A stretch of 64,000 nucleotides of DNA from contig JAWKLJ010000002.1 in assembly GCA_041392805.1 (NCBI GenBank), positions 248,001 through 312,000 of the forward strand. Direction: 5' to 3'. Below the pieces are notes generated by a model that did no database searches, was not told the origin of the DNA, and worked only from the letters and a program-made list of their open reading frames with translations. Shown one piece after another: positions 1 to 9,413 of this stretch (the stretch's first letter is position 1; each line of letters begins with the position of its first letter). This DNA is from Saprospiraceae bacterium (GTDB lineage: Bacteria > Bacteroidota > Bacteroidia > Chitinophagales > Saprospiraceae). A program made the position numbers and the translations under genes.

Positions 1-534
1 CCAACGAAGGCCGCTGCCAACGGGGAACCAACCTATGAAGGAATGAATGATGGCAAAAATGGATTAGGATGGTGGCAAGGAGAGGAAGCCTGGATGCAGT
101 TGATGTCGGGCGGAACCATGGGCGTCGTCTATGGTGCGGCGGCGCTTTGGCAATGGAAGGTCACCCCTGACGAGGAAGGCTGGACGGCCTGGGCGAGCCA
201 GGATAAATCCTGGGACCAGGCGCTCCTGATGGAGGGTTCCAGTTATGTCGGTCTAGTCGGTCGACCTTTCGAGGGAGCCGCTTTCGCCGATATGGAGAAA
301 CGCCCCGATCTGGTGGTGGGTGAACAGCCGCTGTTGGCTAAAGAAGGGGAATTTTATATTTCTTATTTGAATAAGGGAGGAAGTATTGCGCTCAAATCGG
401 TGCCAGCGGAATTGGATTTTCAGTGGTATAATCCGAAGACGGGCGAATTCACGAAGCCTAGAAGGGTAGGGGAGATGGCTGTTTTTGAAGCGCCTGGGGA
501 GGAGCCCTGGGTATTGGTTGTCAGGGCTGATTGA
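1..534 (+). CDS. C-terminal part of an apiosidase-like (DUF4038) glycoside hydrolase, truncated by the window edge
   Basis: The frame is open from base 1 to the TGA at 532-534, about 177 residues, so the start lies outside the window. The visible part begins with an NGEPTYEGMNDG stretch typical of the end of the DUF4038 (apiosidase-like TIM barrel) domain. After it comes a beta-rich tail (FYISYLNKGGSIAL, then DFQWYNPKTGEF) like the 'putative collagen-binding' domain that usually follows DUF4038. Family knowledge suggests an exported enzyme acting on plant or algal polysaccharide; the substrate cannot be read from this fragment. A terminator-like hairpin overlaps the stop codon. Confidence 0.6.
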   Translation, partial: PTKAAANGEPTYEGMNDGKNGLGWWQGEEAWMQLMSGGTMGVVYGAAALWQWKVTPDEEGWTAWASQDKSWDQALLMEGSSYVGLVGRPFEGAAFADMEKRPDLVVGEQPLLAKEGEFYISYLNKGGSIALKSVPAELDFQWYNPKTGEFTKPRRVGEMAVFEAPGEEPWVLVVRAD

Positions 535-569
535 TGTCGGTGAAAAGACCGACATCCGCTTGGTTTTTT
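533..569 (+). terminator. Rho-independent terminator overlapping the stop of the glycoside hydrolase gene
   Basis: GATGTCGGT (533-541) and ACCGACATC (548-556) form a 9 bp perfect stem with a GAAAAG loop. A T-run follows at 564-569 after CGCTTGG. The same stem and tail (GCTTGGTTTT) recur at 18898-18952. Confidence 0.75.
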
Positions 570-604
570 CTGTTACATTTAACTTTTACCAGCTATTAAT
601 ACAT

Positions 605-1630
605 ATGAAAAACAGCTTCTTTTTTTGTTTTGGCCTTTTTTGTTTAACACTAATGGCTTGTCAGGGCGAGGCACCTAAGCAAGTGGAAGCCACTTGGCCG
701 AGTACACCACTGATCCCCGTCATTTTTGATACGGATGCCAATAACGAGTTGGATGATCAGCATGCGATGGCCTATTTGTTATTCAATGGCGGAACCTTTG
801 ATGTAAAAGGGATAACCGTCAATGCTACCAAAAGTGGCGGAAATATCGAAGAGCAGTATGCCGAGGCGGAGCGGGTGTTGCAACTTTGTAACCTAAAAGG
901 TGCACTGCCCATTTTAGCAGGCGCAAATGCGGATTTTAATACGATTCTTCCTACCATAGCAACAGAAGGTTACGATGGGGCCGCAGCGGTAGAATTTATC
1001 ATTGCCGAGGCCAATAAGATGGTAGATGAAAAACTTGTCCTCATTGCTGTCGGTAAATTGACCAACCTCGCCTTGGCCTTGGCCAAAGCCCCAGCGATAG
1101 CTGAAAAAGTCCGCATCGTTTGGCTAGGCTCCAATTATCCGGAACCTGGGGAATACAATCAGGAAAATGATACCGCCTCTATGAGCTATATTTTAGCACA
1201 AAATGTCCCTTTTGAGATGGTAACAGTGCGTTATGGGAAACCCTCAGGCACAGATGCCGTACAAGTAACGAAGGAAGAGGTGAACATTCGCATGCCAGGC
1301 AAAGGCCCCAAGATTAGCGAGCCCATCACTGGGCGCCATGGCGGGCAATTTGATAACTTTGGTGATTATGCCATCAACTTGTTTGAGCATATCGAATATT
1401 ATGTTGATCCGCCTGCTCGGGCCCTTTATGATATGGCCGCTGTTGCCATCGTGAAAAATGCGGCATGGGCCAAATCAACAAGTATTTCTTGTCCGAAATT
1501 AGTGGACAATAAATGGATGGAGCAGCCTGGTAACCCACGAGAAATTATCATTTGGGAGGATTTCGATAAGGAAAAGATCATTGCTGATTTTTATCAGCAC
1601 CTCGATAATTATGTGCTGGTGGGTAAATAA
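605..1630 (+). CDS. Inosine-uridine preferring nucleoside hydrolase family lipoprotein
   Basis: Predicted N-ribohydrolase that splits nucleosides into base and ribose, attached to the envelope as a lipoprotein. The 341-residue protein starts at the ATG at 605; the frame is open further upstream but only this start gives a signal peptide, with lipobox LMAC and Cys19. The calcium/ribose-binding motif is seen as FDTDANNELDDQHA (residues 41-54), close to the family's DTDxGxDDA. A second helical core runs through LVLIAVGKLTNLALAL. The variant ANNELDD spelling matches an exported Bacteroidota subgroup rather than the cytosolic enzymes. Substrate preference is not determinable. It stands alone, with hairpins on both sides. 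Confidence 0.8.
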   Translation: MKNSFFFCFGLFCLTLMACQGEAPKQVEATWPSTPLIPVIFDTDANNELDDQHAMAYLLFNGGTFDVKGITVNATKSGGNIEEQYAEAERVLQLCNLKGALPILAGANADFNTILPTIATEGYDGAAAVEFIIAEANKMVDEKLVLIAVGKLTNLALALAKAPAIAEKVRIVWLGSNYPEPGEYNQENDTASMSYILAQNVPFEMVTVRYGKPSGTDAVQVTKEEVNIRMPGKGPKISEPITGRHGGQFDNFGDYAINLFEHIEYYVDPPARALYDMAAVAIVKNAAWAKSTSISCPKLVDNKWMEQPGNPREIIIWEDFDKEKIIADFYQHLDNYVLVGK

Positions 1631-2016
1631 ATTGACTGTTTGTTTTGATAATCGTGTTTTCTGAGGCAAACGATTTCTTTTTTTGCAAGGCTTTTTGAGT
1701 CAGGAAATTTGATTTTTTAAATTAAAAATAAACATATTTGTATTTTTTTATTTAATGGGCTTTTGTAAATTTGCAGATAGTATTTAAAACCCATACCTTT
1801 AGGTTTTCCATTCAATATTGGTACTCTGGCTATTTTTGTAGGTAAGAATGTTCAGAGAAAGCCAACATTTTCTCTCAGGTCAACACATCAAAGCTTAATA
1901 CACTATCTATTGGAGATTTCATAGCCATTAGGCCTCAACATTTTGATCAACACTACACGCTGAACTATAGAAGTTAATCTTTTAGGTATTGCTTTACTAA
2001 GATTTTATCAAAGCGA
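1631..2016 (+). promoter_or_regulatory. Leader region of the hybrid kinase pair with a possible Bacteroidota promoter
   Basis: This 386-base gap has no credible gene. TAAATTTG at 1766-1773 fits the Bacteroidota -7 consensus TAnnTTTG. A TTTG at 1737-1740 lies 25 bases upstream of it, slightly longer than the usual 17-23 spacing. If used, it would give a 5' leader of about 240 bases before the ATG at 2017. No regulator-binding palindrome was recognised in the rest. Confidence 0.35.
1650..1684 (+). terminator. Probable terminator after the nucleoside hydrolase gene
   Basis: AATCGT (1650-1655) pairs with ACGATT (1670-1675), followed by a T-rich run to 1684. The stem is only 6 bp, so this is moderate evidence. 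Confidence 0.45.
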
Positions 2017-4518
2017 ATGAGTGTTGAACGCATCAATAACCATATTTTTTTAGGTAGAATTTATTTATTGTTAGGCGGATTGGGGCTGCCTATTTTCAGT
2101 GGTGTAATGGCATGGCTGGAAATTGGGTACTTTGATATTGGCATTGACCGTTATTTATTTGGTTCCATTTGTTTGCTCCTATTAAGCTTAAGTTTTGGTA
2201 AAACCCTCAGCGTAAAACGGACGTTTCAACTGCTCGACCTAGGGTTTTTCCTATTTTCTTTTTTTGGTTTTTACATCGATTATATTGGTGGTTTTACCAG
2301 TGAGTACCTCATCACTCAAATGATTGTGATTCAATTCACTTTCATGGTCTTGCGACGGCCAATACAACTCATCCAGTACAGCTTGTTCGTACTTGCATGT
2401 GTGGTTGGCTTTTTAATATTGTCCAGGGGGCTTTCCTTTCCTTATAAGTTATTTGTAGGTGCTTCTTTCGTGATTATTTCGATTGGCAATTTTTTTGTTT
2501 GGAGTCGCCGATTAGCTGAACAGGATCAAAACCAGCACATGAAAGCCCTCATGAAAGGTATTTTGGAAGTATCGCAAGACGGGATCATTGCCGTTGAATC
2601 TAAAAGAGGCCCAAATGGAAGAATCAAAGATTTTGAGATTACCCATACGAATAAGGCTTTTTATGTCATGTTTCCTTTTTTGAGAGAAAGGAAAGTAAGG
2701 TGGGTAAAAGATTTAATTCCTAGGCGCTACAACGATCAGATGTTTAAGCAGTTTGTAAAAGTGGTGGAAGAGGGCGGCAGTTTTGAAGCCTTCGACAAAT
2801 TTACGGGACTTGATAGTAAAACGATATGGTTGAAGCTGGTGGCGGTTAAATTGGAGGATGGCCTTACCATCACCTTTACGGATATTACCCTGCAAAAAGA
2901 ATATGAAGCGCAACTAGAGCGCGCCAAGGAAAAAGCAGAAGAAGGGGCACGTGCTAAATCGAGTTTTTTGGCTACCATGAGCCACGAAATAAGGACACCA
3001 ATGAATGGGATCATTGGCATGATTGATTTGATGTACAATTCGGAGTTGACGGCAGAGCAGTTGGAGCATCTTGATATCATTCGTTCCAGTAGTGAAAGTT
3101 TGTTGACGATCATCAATGATATCTTGGATTTTTCCAAGATTGAGTCGGGTAAGTTGGAGTTGGAAGATCGCAATTTTTCTTTGCGGTCCTGTATAGAAGA
3201 TACTTTGGACTTATTAGGAAAAAGGGCGCGGGATAAACAACTCGATTTGCTTTATTTCATGGAGCCAGATGTTCCGGAGTACATCTCTGGCGATGTGGTT
3301 CGGTTGGGGCAAATTTTGACAAACCTGGTTAGCAATGCCATCAAGTTTACCGAAACAGGCGAAATTTATGTACATGTGAAGCGAGCAGCGGCTGGGTGGG
3401 TGTCACCTGACCAAGCCGTAAACCTACATTTTACCATAAAAGATACAGGCATTGGCATTCCCAAGGAAAAGTTATCGCTTTTATTCAAAGCGTTTAACCA
3501 AGTGGATACTTCTACCACCAGGAAATATGGAGGTACTGGCTTAGGTTTGGCTATTTGTTATCGACTTTGCGATCTAATGAATGGTCGAATTTGGGTAGAA
3601 AGCCAATTGGGCAAAGGTTCCGAGTTTCAATTTGTGATTGCGTGTAAACTATCCCCCCTGGCCTATATGGAGGAGCAGGAGCATCCGAGAGTCATAGCAA
3701 AACTGGTAGGCAAAAAGATTCTGGTTATCGACGATAATGAAACCAACCTGATGATATTGGCTGCATTTATTACCCGAATGGGACTCAAGCCAGAAGTGAC
3801 TAAATCGCCGATTGAGGCGCTCAAAAAAATTAAGGAACAATCCTATGATTTGATTATTACAGATTTTAATATGCCTATTATGAATGGCCTTCAAATGGCA
3901 GCAGCCATCAAAAAGGAAATCAATTGCCCCATTCTCTTGTTAAGCTCAAGCCAGGAGTTGCCCATGAAGGAAGTGGCCAAATATGTAGAGTCCTATCAAT
4001 TCAAACCGGTACGAGAGCGGCAACTTCAGCTACTGCTCATCAAGATGTTTAATAGCCCGTACAAAGAAATAAGTGAGCAAAAAAAGTTGAGAGGGAGGAC
4101 TTTTCAAGAAAACCTGGCTCAGGATATTCCCCTGCGAATCTTATTGGCCGAAGATTTCATCGTTAACCAAAAAATTGCCACGCGGATATTCAAAAAAATG
4201 GGCTACGATATTGAAATCGCTGAAAATGGCCTGGAGGCAGTAGAAAAAGCGACAAAGCATACGTATGACTTGATCTTTATGGATGTTCAAATGCCTGAAA
4301 TGGATGGACTGGAAGCCACGCGTGTGATCAGGGAGCGGAAACCCGAGAATGGGCCAGTTATCATAGCTATGACGGCAAATGCTATGCCCGAAGATCGCCA
4401 AAAGTGTATAGAATCAGGTATGAATGACTACCTATCCAAACCTTTCAAGCCCAAAGATTTGCAAGGTCTTCTCGAAAAATACAATCCACAAAACGAGCAG
4501 ACATTAACAGATAAGTAG
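2017..4518 (+). CDS. Membrane-bound hybrid sensor histidine kinase with two receiver domains
   Basis: An 833-residue hybrid kinase. About six hydrophobic segments fill residues 10-165 (no large periplasmic sensor domain), followed by a PAS-like region (about 175-295). A short coiled coil leads to the HisKA domain with MSHEIRTPMNG and phospho-acceptor His323. The HATPase domain follows, with DTGIGIP and GGTGLGLAI boxes. Two receiver domains come next: the first with IDDN near 572 and acceptor Asp616, the second with LAED near 713 and acceptor Asp756. There is no Hpt domain and no DNA-binding output, so phosphate must pass to an outside Hpt or response regulator. It lies 42 bases before a close paralogue and probably shares a transcript with it. 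The signal is unknown. Confidence 0.88.
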   Translation: MSVERINNHIFLGRIYLLLGGLGLPIFSGVMAWLEIGYFDIGIDRYLFGSICLLLLSLSFGKTLSVKRTFQLLDLGFFLFSFFGFYIDYIGGFTSEYLITQMIVIQFTFMVLRRPIQLIQYSLFVLACVVGFLILSRGLSFPYKLFVGASFVIISIGNFFVWSRRLAEQDQNQHMKALMKGILEVSQDGIIAVESKRGPNGRIKDFEITHTNKAFYVMFPFLRERKVRWVKDLIPRRYNDQMFKQFVKVVEEGGSFEAFDKFTGLDSKTIWLKLVAVKLEDGLTITFTDITLQKEYEAQLERAKEKAEEGARAKSSFLATMSHEIRTPMNGIIGMIDLMYNSELTAEQLEHLDIIRSSSESLLTIINDILDFSKIESGKLELEDRNFSLRSCIEDTLDLLGKRARDKQLDLLYFMEPDVPEYISGDVVRLGQILTNLVSNAIKFTETGEIYVHVKRAAAGWVSPDQAVNLHFTIKDTGIGIPKEKLSLLFKAFNQVDTSTTRKYGGTGLGLAICYRLCDLMNGRIWVESQLGKGSEFQFVIACKLSPLAYMEEQEHPRVIAKLVGKKILVIDDNETNLMILAAFITRMGLKPEVTKSPIEALKKIKEQSYDLIITDFNMPIMNGLQMAAAIKKEINCPILLLSSSQELPMKEVAKYVESYQFKPVRERQLQLLLIKMFNSPYKEISEQKKLRGRTFQENLAQDIPLRILLAEDFIVNQKIATRIFKKMGYDIEIAENGLEAVEKATKHTYDLIFMDVQMPEMDGLEATRVIRERKPENGPVIIAMTANAMPEDRQKCIESGMNDYLSKPFKPKDLQGLLEKYNPQNEQTLTDK

Positions 4519-4560
4519 CAAACACCATGAACAAATAACCATCAAATGAAGATGTAATTT

Positions 4561-7086
4561 ATGAAGGCCCTCCAACTAAGTCATGAAGGAAGGATTGGCG
4601 AGAAAAACCTGAATTATATATTTCTAGGAAGGCTTTATCTCTTTCTGGGGGGGATTGGCGATCCAATTATTACGGGTATCCTTGAATGGATAAACAATGG
4701 CCAATTTGCAGTATGTCCTGATCGCTATTTGATCATGAGCATGTGTTTTTTGGGGTTTGGACTTAGCTTTCTCGGAAAGATATCCCAGCAGCACAAACTT
4801 TTTTTATTCGAAATGATCTATTTCTGTTTTAGTATTTACGAATTAAAAACGGTTTATGATGGTGCTTTCTCAGGAGCGCATCAGGCTGCAAATATGATTG
4901 TTATAACCCTTATTTATACCGTTTTGCGGTCTCCATTTTTGTTATTACTCTACACTTTTACGATCATTGGCGTGACCTTTTTCTTCCTGATGCTAACGGT
5001 AGATATTTCTTTTGGGCACAAGATGATGATAGGCGGGGGCACCAGTTTTATTTGCTTAATTAATTGGGGGGTGTGGAACTGGCGCTTAAAAGAATTATCC
5101 CAAACCTATAAAACCAAAGCACTGTTTCACGGCATTTTAGAGGTCTCTCAAAATGGAATGGTTGCATTGCTTGGTCAGCGAAATAGCCTGGGACAGATTG
5201 TGGATTTTAGGATTAGTCACTGCAACCAAGCGAGTATTTTGCAGTTCCCCTTTTTAGAAGATTTGCCGGAACCCAAAAGCTTAAAGGCGCTTATTCCGGT
5301 AGAACTCGGCACCGATTGGATCGATCAATTGACGAATGTAATCCAAACGGGCAAATCCTTTACCCAAGAGGAGTATTATGTGATGCCAGGTGGCCAAGAG
5401 CACTGGATTGTATTTATCGTATCCAAACTGGATGATGGCTTGGTGGTGACCATAAAAGATATTTCAGACCAGCGATCTTATGAACAACAGCTAGATGAGG
5501 CCAAAAAAATGGCGGAAGCCGGAGCTCGCGCCAAGGCGGATTTTTTGGCAACCATGAGCCATGAAATTCGCACACCGATGAATGGAATCACTGGTATGGT
5601 GGATTTATTGGATAATACCCCACTGACCAAGGAGCAGGAAGAACATCTCGAAATTATTCGAACGAGCAGTGATAACTTATTGGTTACGATTAATGATATC
5701 CTCGATTTTTCGAAGATTGAATCAGGTAAACTGGAGCTGGAAGTGCGCGACTTTTCTATCAGAAATTGCCTGGAATCTATTTTGGACGCCTATGGCTCAG
5801 CGGCAAGAGGGAAAGACCTCGACTTATTTTACTTTATGGACTCCAATGTGCCAGAATACATTAAGGGCGATGAAGTACGGTTGGGGCAAATCTTAGGAAA
5901 TTTGGTAGGTAACGGCATCAAATTCACTAGCTCGGGCGAAGTATTTGTCCATGTCCAATTAGCCAAAGAAGATCCAATACCTTTCGAGGAGAGGGTGTTA
6001 CTGCAATTCACCGTCAGGGATACCGGGATAGGCATCCCAAAAGCTAAGCTACCGCTGTTATTTAGTGCATTTCAACAAGCAGATACTTCCAATACCCGTC
6101 AATTTGGTGGCAGTGGTTTAGGCTTGGCAATTTGTAGCCGACTCTGCGAGATCATGGGAGGGAACATAAAGGTAGAAAGTAAGGAAGGAGAGGGTTCTAA
6201 TTTTCAATTCATCCTGCCTTTTGAAAAGGGAAAACATAAAGAAATTTTCGCCCCGGTTGCCATGTTGGAGGATTTATCAGCCTTAATGGGGAAGCGGGTA
6301 CTCATAGTTGATGACAATGCAACCAACCTAATGATCCTGGAAGCCTTCACCGCAGAATTGGGTTTGGAGGCAGAACTTTGTAGTTCTCCTTCAGATGCTA
6401 TCGAATGGGCCCAACATCGTCCCTATGATTTGATTATCACAGATTTTAATATGCCAGAAATGGATGGACTGGAATTGGCCGAAGCCCTGCGCCAAACCCT
6501 AGCCGTACCCATTCTATTGTTGAGTTCGAGTCAGGAATTACCCCTGCAAAAACTGCGAACCACAGTCGACCAGTATCATTTTAAGCCTATCAAGAAAAAT
6601 CAGCTAAAAGAAATCATCCTGGAGCTGTTTAAAATAAATAAGGATGGATCGCTTCAAAAGGAAAAAAGCGATAGAGAACCCCTGAAAGCCAACTTGGCCC
6701 TTGAAATACCCATTCGTATTCTTTTGGCAGAAGATTATATTGTCAATCAAAAGATAGCCGTTCGGATGTTCAATAAGCTAGGTTATGACATTGATATTGT
6801 AGACAATGGACGAAAGGCGGTAGAACGCTTGGAAGATAGCCATTATGATCTTATTTTCATGGATGTTCAAATGCCCGAAATGGATGGACTCGAAGCCACT
6901 CGAATCATCCGCCGTCGCTTGCGCCATAACAGCCCTATGATCATCGCCATGACAGCCAATGCTATGCCCGAAGACCGCGAAAAATGCCTGGTAGCAGGTA
7001 TGGACGACTACCTTTCAAAACCTTTTAAGCCACATGAACTGCAGCAGGTTATAGAGAAATATCGGCCAATATTAAGTGGAGTGTAG
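4561..7086 (+). CDS. Second, paralogous hybrid sensor histidine kinase with two receiver domains
   Basis: An 841-residue protein with the same order as its upstream neighbour: about six membrane segments, PAS-like linker, HisKA with MSHEIRTPMNG (His334), HATPase (DTGIGIP, GGSGLGLAI), and two receivers with acceptor Asp628 and Asp768. The last receiver (DLIFMDVQMPEMDGLEATR, then MTANAMPED) is nearly identical to that of the first kinase, while the membrane part is the most diverged. The pair therefore arose by tandem duplication, and the sensor halves likely drifted to different signals. Both keep every catalytic residue I can check, so neither looks like a pseudokinase. The gene probably follows the first kinase in one operon. 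Confidence 0.88.
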   Translation: MKALQLSHEGRIGEKNLNYIFLGRLYLFLGGIGDPIITGILEWINNGQFAVCPDRYLIMSMCFLGFGLSFLGKISQQHKLFLFEMIYFCFSIYELKTVYDGAFSGAHQAANMIVITLIYTVLRSPFLLLLYTFTIIGVTFFFLMLTVDISFGHKMMIGGGTSFICLINWGVWNWRLKELSQTYKTKALFHGILEVSQNGMVALLGQRNSLGQIVDFRISHCNQASILQFPFLEDLPEPKSLKALIPVELGTDWIDQLTNVIQTGKSFTQEEYYVMPGGQEHWIVFIVSKLDDGLVVTIKDISDQRSYEQQLDEAKKMAEAGARAKADFLATMSHEIRTPMNGITGMVDLLDNTPLTKEQEEHLEIIRTSSDNLLVTINDILDFSKIESGKLELEVRDFSIRNCLESILDAYGSAARGKDLDLFYFMDSNVPEYIKGDEVRLGQILGNLVGNGIKFTSSGEVFVHVQLAKEDPIPFEERVLLQFTVRDTGIGIPKAKLPLLFSAFQQADTSNTRQFGGSGLGLAICSRLCEIMGGNIKVESKEGEGSNFQFILPFEKGKHKEIFAPVAMLEDLSALMGKRVLIVDDNATNLMILEAFTAELGLEAELCSSPSDAIEWAQHRPYDLIITDFNMPEMDGLELAEALRQTLAVPILLLSSSQELPLQKLRTTVDQYHFKPIKKNQLKEIILELFKINKDGSLQKEKSDREPLKANLALEIPIRILLAEDYIVNQKIAVRMFNKLGYDIDIVDNGRKAVERLEDSHYDLIFMDVQMPEMDGLEATRIIRRRLRHNSPMIIAMTANAMPEDREKCLVAGMDDYLSKPFKPHELQQVIEKYRPILSGV

Positions 7087-7274
7087 GCCGAGCGACACAT
7101 CAGAAGCTCCGGTTTATTGATTTATTTGTCAAAGAAGGATTTATTTTTTACACGCAGTCCTTAAACTGATTATGTATATCTATAGATGCCTCAACCCTGG
7201 CTTTTTTATCCTATCTTTATACTAAATTACCTGTTTTAACAGTTTTGGGCTTTAGACCAAGCAAAGAATTAACT

Positions 7275-8063
7275 ATGGAAAAACTTAAAATCATACTTTT
7301 CTTTTTAAGTATAATAGCTATAAGTGCTTGCAATAAAGGGAAAATTGAAGACTTGGAAAGAGAGTTGGCACTAAAGGACGACAAAATTAAATTGCTGGAA
7401 GAGCAATTGTCTCATTTGCAGAAGACCAATGGCAGTTTGCTTGATCGGCTATCAGATCTGTCTGTGATCAACAAGACTGGTGCAGAAAGCATCCAAAAGT
7501 CACTGGAAAACATGACTCAACAATATTCCTTTATCCAGGAATTGACTTCCAAGGTACATTCAAAGGATTCGCTGAACCTGGCTTTGGTCATGAATCTGAA
7601 GCGATCTCTAAGCAATATTAATGATGATGATGTCCAGATAGAAGTTAAGGGTGGGGTGGTATATGTATCTATTTCTGACAAATTACTGTTCCGGTCTGGA
7701 AGTTCAAAAATAACAAGTGAAGCCAGGGGCGTCTTAGGAAAACTGGCGCTAGTCATTAATGACCATAGTGATCTGAATATCCTTGTGGAAGGACATACAG
7801 ATAATGTTCCCATTTCCAATTCTTGTATGGAGGACAATTGGGATTTGAGTGTAAAAAGAGCGACTTCCGTGGTGCGTATCTTGGAAGAAGAATACTATGT
7901 AGCACCCGAACGCCTGACTGCCGCCGGACGTTCCGAATATATTCCAAAATCAGATAATGGCTCCAGTGCTGGCCGAAGTATTAATCGCCGTACAGAAATC
8001 ATTATTACACCACAATTGGATCAATTTTTTCAATTGTTGGAAACGCCACCTATTGCCGATTAA
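7275..8063 (+). CDS. OmpA-family peptidoglycan-binding lipoprotein
   Basis: The 262-residue protein starts at the ATG at 7275, which gives a signal peptide ending in lipobox ISAC with Cys19; an earlier in-frame ATG at 7245 would bury it. Residues 20-110 are a heptad-like coiled coil. The C-terminal half is an OmpA domain: LLFRSGSSKIT, then VEGHTDNVPI, WDLSVKRATSVVRIL and GRSINRRTEIII. These are the residues that hold diaminopimelate in the family. The expected role is anchoring the outer membrane to peptidoglycan. It follows the kinase pair by 188 bases and may be independently transcribed. Confidence 0.85.
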   Translation: MEKLKIILFFLSIIAISACNKGKIEDLERELALKDDKIKLLEEQLSHLQKTNGSLLDRLSDLSVINKTGAESIQKSLENMTQQYSFIQELTSKVHSKDSLNLALVMNLKRSLSNINDDDVQIEVKGGVVYVSISDKLLFRSGSSKITSEARGVLGKLALVINDHSDLNILVEGHTDNVPISNSCMEDNWDLSVKRATSVVRILEEEYYVAPERLTAAGRSEYIPKSDNGSSAGRSINRRTEIIITPQLDQFFQLLETPPIAD

Positions 8064-8095
8064 ACAATCTTATTGCAGGCGATATTATGGTCGCC

Positions 8096-8770
8096 CTACA
8101 ATTCCGACAGCCCCACTTTGATTGTCTCCTCCACCAAAGGCAGTAGATAGCCAATGAGCATATCTCTGTGATGCCAATCGAGTTTATCGAATTGCTCGAT
8201 AATAATAGACCAAGGTTCATCAAAGTCGGAGGGTTTTAATGGGTTTTCTGCTTTAACCGTTTGGTTGATGGTTTTAATTTTTTCACCATCGGCATCATGG
8301 AGCACAATGCGAATGTCGCCTATCGGCCGAAAGCCCAAGAGGCCACCAATCAACGGTTTGGTACAGTTGATCGTGATATTTAAGAAAAAATCAGCAATGC
8401 CATTGTTGTTTTTTTTGATGGGTGTTTTAGGGGTAAGTGGATTAGGATAGCCATTTTCATTCATCCTGGTCAATTTTTCGGATGCTTCTAAGGGGAGTAA
8501 TTGAATGCCTCTATCTTTCAATTTAGCCAAAAGCACTTCAAATACCTCGTCTTGATACCATTTTTGAAGGCGATTATCTAACCTCCGAACCAAGGCTCTT
8601 TCTGCTTCAGTCGTCGGCGTATAGCTGTCTAGCCCATTGAGTAAATCCTGTTCAATATTGCCATCGTATCTAATAAGGGCAACACGAGATTGGCTTAGGT
8701 CCTGGCCTAATAATTGGCTTTGGCCATACCAAAGGAAAACAAGTAGCGTAAATAAGTTGATTTTTTTCAT
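8096..8770 (-). CDS. Exported protein of unknown function
   Basis: A 224-residue protein starting with a clear signal peptide (hydrophobic core LFTLLVFLWYG) that ends near GQD. The mature part has a helical segment with many charged residues, then a predicted beta region (FFLNITINCTKPLIGGLL, then IRIVLHDADGEKIKTI) and a helical C-terminus. I recognise no family. It reads toward the OmpA gene, with only a short gap between the two stops. It may be cotranscribed with the Nudix gene upstream, but a hairpin at 8822-8870 argues against strong read-through. Confidence 0.6.
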   Translation of the reverse strand: MKKINLFTLLVFLWYGQSQLLGQDLSQSRVALIRYDGNIEQDLLNGLDSYTPTTEAERALVRRLDNRLQKWYQDEVFEVLLAKLKDRGIQLLPLEASEKLTRMNENGYPNPLTPKTPIKKNNNGIADFFLNITINCTKPLIGGLLGFRPIGDIRIVLHDADGEKIKTINQTVKAENPLKPSDFDEPWSIIIEQFDKLDWHHRDMLIGYLLPLVEETIKVGLSEL

Positions 8771-8821
8771 AAGTTGATTTATTAGTTTGTCGATTGTAAA
8801 TTACTAAAAAGCCCGCCTCAG

Positions 8822-8870
8822 ACATCAGAAGTTTTGCAAGGTGCATCCTGGATAAACTGCTGATGTCTTG
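8822..8870 (-). terminator. Hairpin after the Nudix gene
   Basis: AGACATCAG with AGTTT pairs with AAACT and CTGATGTCT, giving a stem of about 14 bp with one interruption around a loop of about 17 bases. It sits between the Nudix stop and the exported-protein start, both read leftward. No strong T-run follows on the minus strand, so termination efficiency is uncertain. Confidence 0.4.
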
Positions 8871-9413
8871 TCATAAGCCAAAATACAGCAGGAGGGCATT
8901 GACGGTATGGGGATGCTGAAAGTAACCTTTCGATAACTGGCTTTTGACGGTTTCAATAGGCATCTGAACCAAATCAATTGCTTCCCCGTCATCTAAGGAT
9001 AATTCATGGGTTTTCTCGACCCCTTTGGCCACCCAATGGTGAATATAACTATCCATAAAAACCGGATTAGAGGGGATTTTGCCCAAATATCGCCATTCCC
9101 CTCCTGTGTGGCCCGTTTCCTCTTCTAATTCCCGCTGTGCCGCCGGGGAATGATCTTCGCCAGGGTCCACGATTCCTCCCGGAAGCTCCAGGGTATATTC
9201 ACCAATCCCAAATCGATACTGGCGAACAAAAAGTATGTCTCCATTTGTGGTGATGGGAACCACATTGACGGAGTCTGGAGAAACCAAAACAATCATTCGC
9301 TCGGTCTTTCCGTTCCTCGGATTGCGCATATAGTCAAAACGAGCTCGAAAAAGTTTTAAATCTGGACCATCTTCAAATTGAACCCTTTCCCAGTTACTTT
9401 TATTATTGTTCAT
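8871..9413 (-). CDS. Nudix hydrolase, ADP-ribose pyrophosphatase-like
   Basis: Predicted to hydrolyse nucleoside-diphosphate-linked substrates such as ADP-ribose or ADP-sugars in the cytosol. The Nudix box is seen as GGIVDPGE, seven residues, then RELEEETG, with all the glutamates that bind metal. The domain is preceded by VVPITTNGDILFVRQYR, typical of the ADP-ribose pyrophosphatase group. I chose the ATG at 9413 (180 residues). The frame extends 29 residues upstream, but that Lys-rich stretch does not look like Nudix sequence; an ATG at 9428 is also possible. The exact substrate is unknown. Confidence 0.82.
   Translation of the reverse strand: MNNNKSNWERVQFEDGPDLKLFRARFDYMRNPRNGKTERMIVLVSPDSVNVVPITTNGDILFVRQYRFGIGEYTLELPGGIVDPGEDHSPAAQRELEEETGHTGGEWRYLGKIPSNPVFMDSYIHHWVAKGVEKTHELSLDDGEAIDLVQMPIETVKSQLSKGYFQHPHTVNALLLYFGL

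Noticed and set aside
8078..8096. Hairpin AGGCGA/TCGCC as terminator between convergent genes
   Set aside because: The stem is only 5-6 bp with no T-run on either strand.
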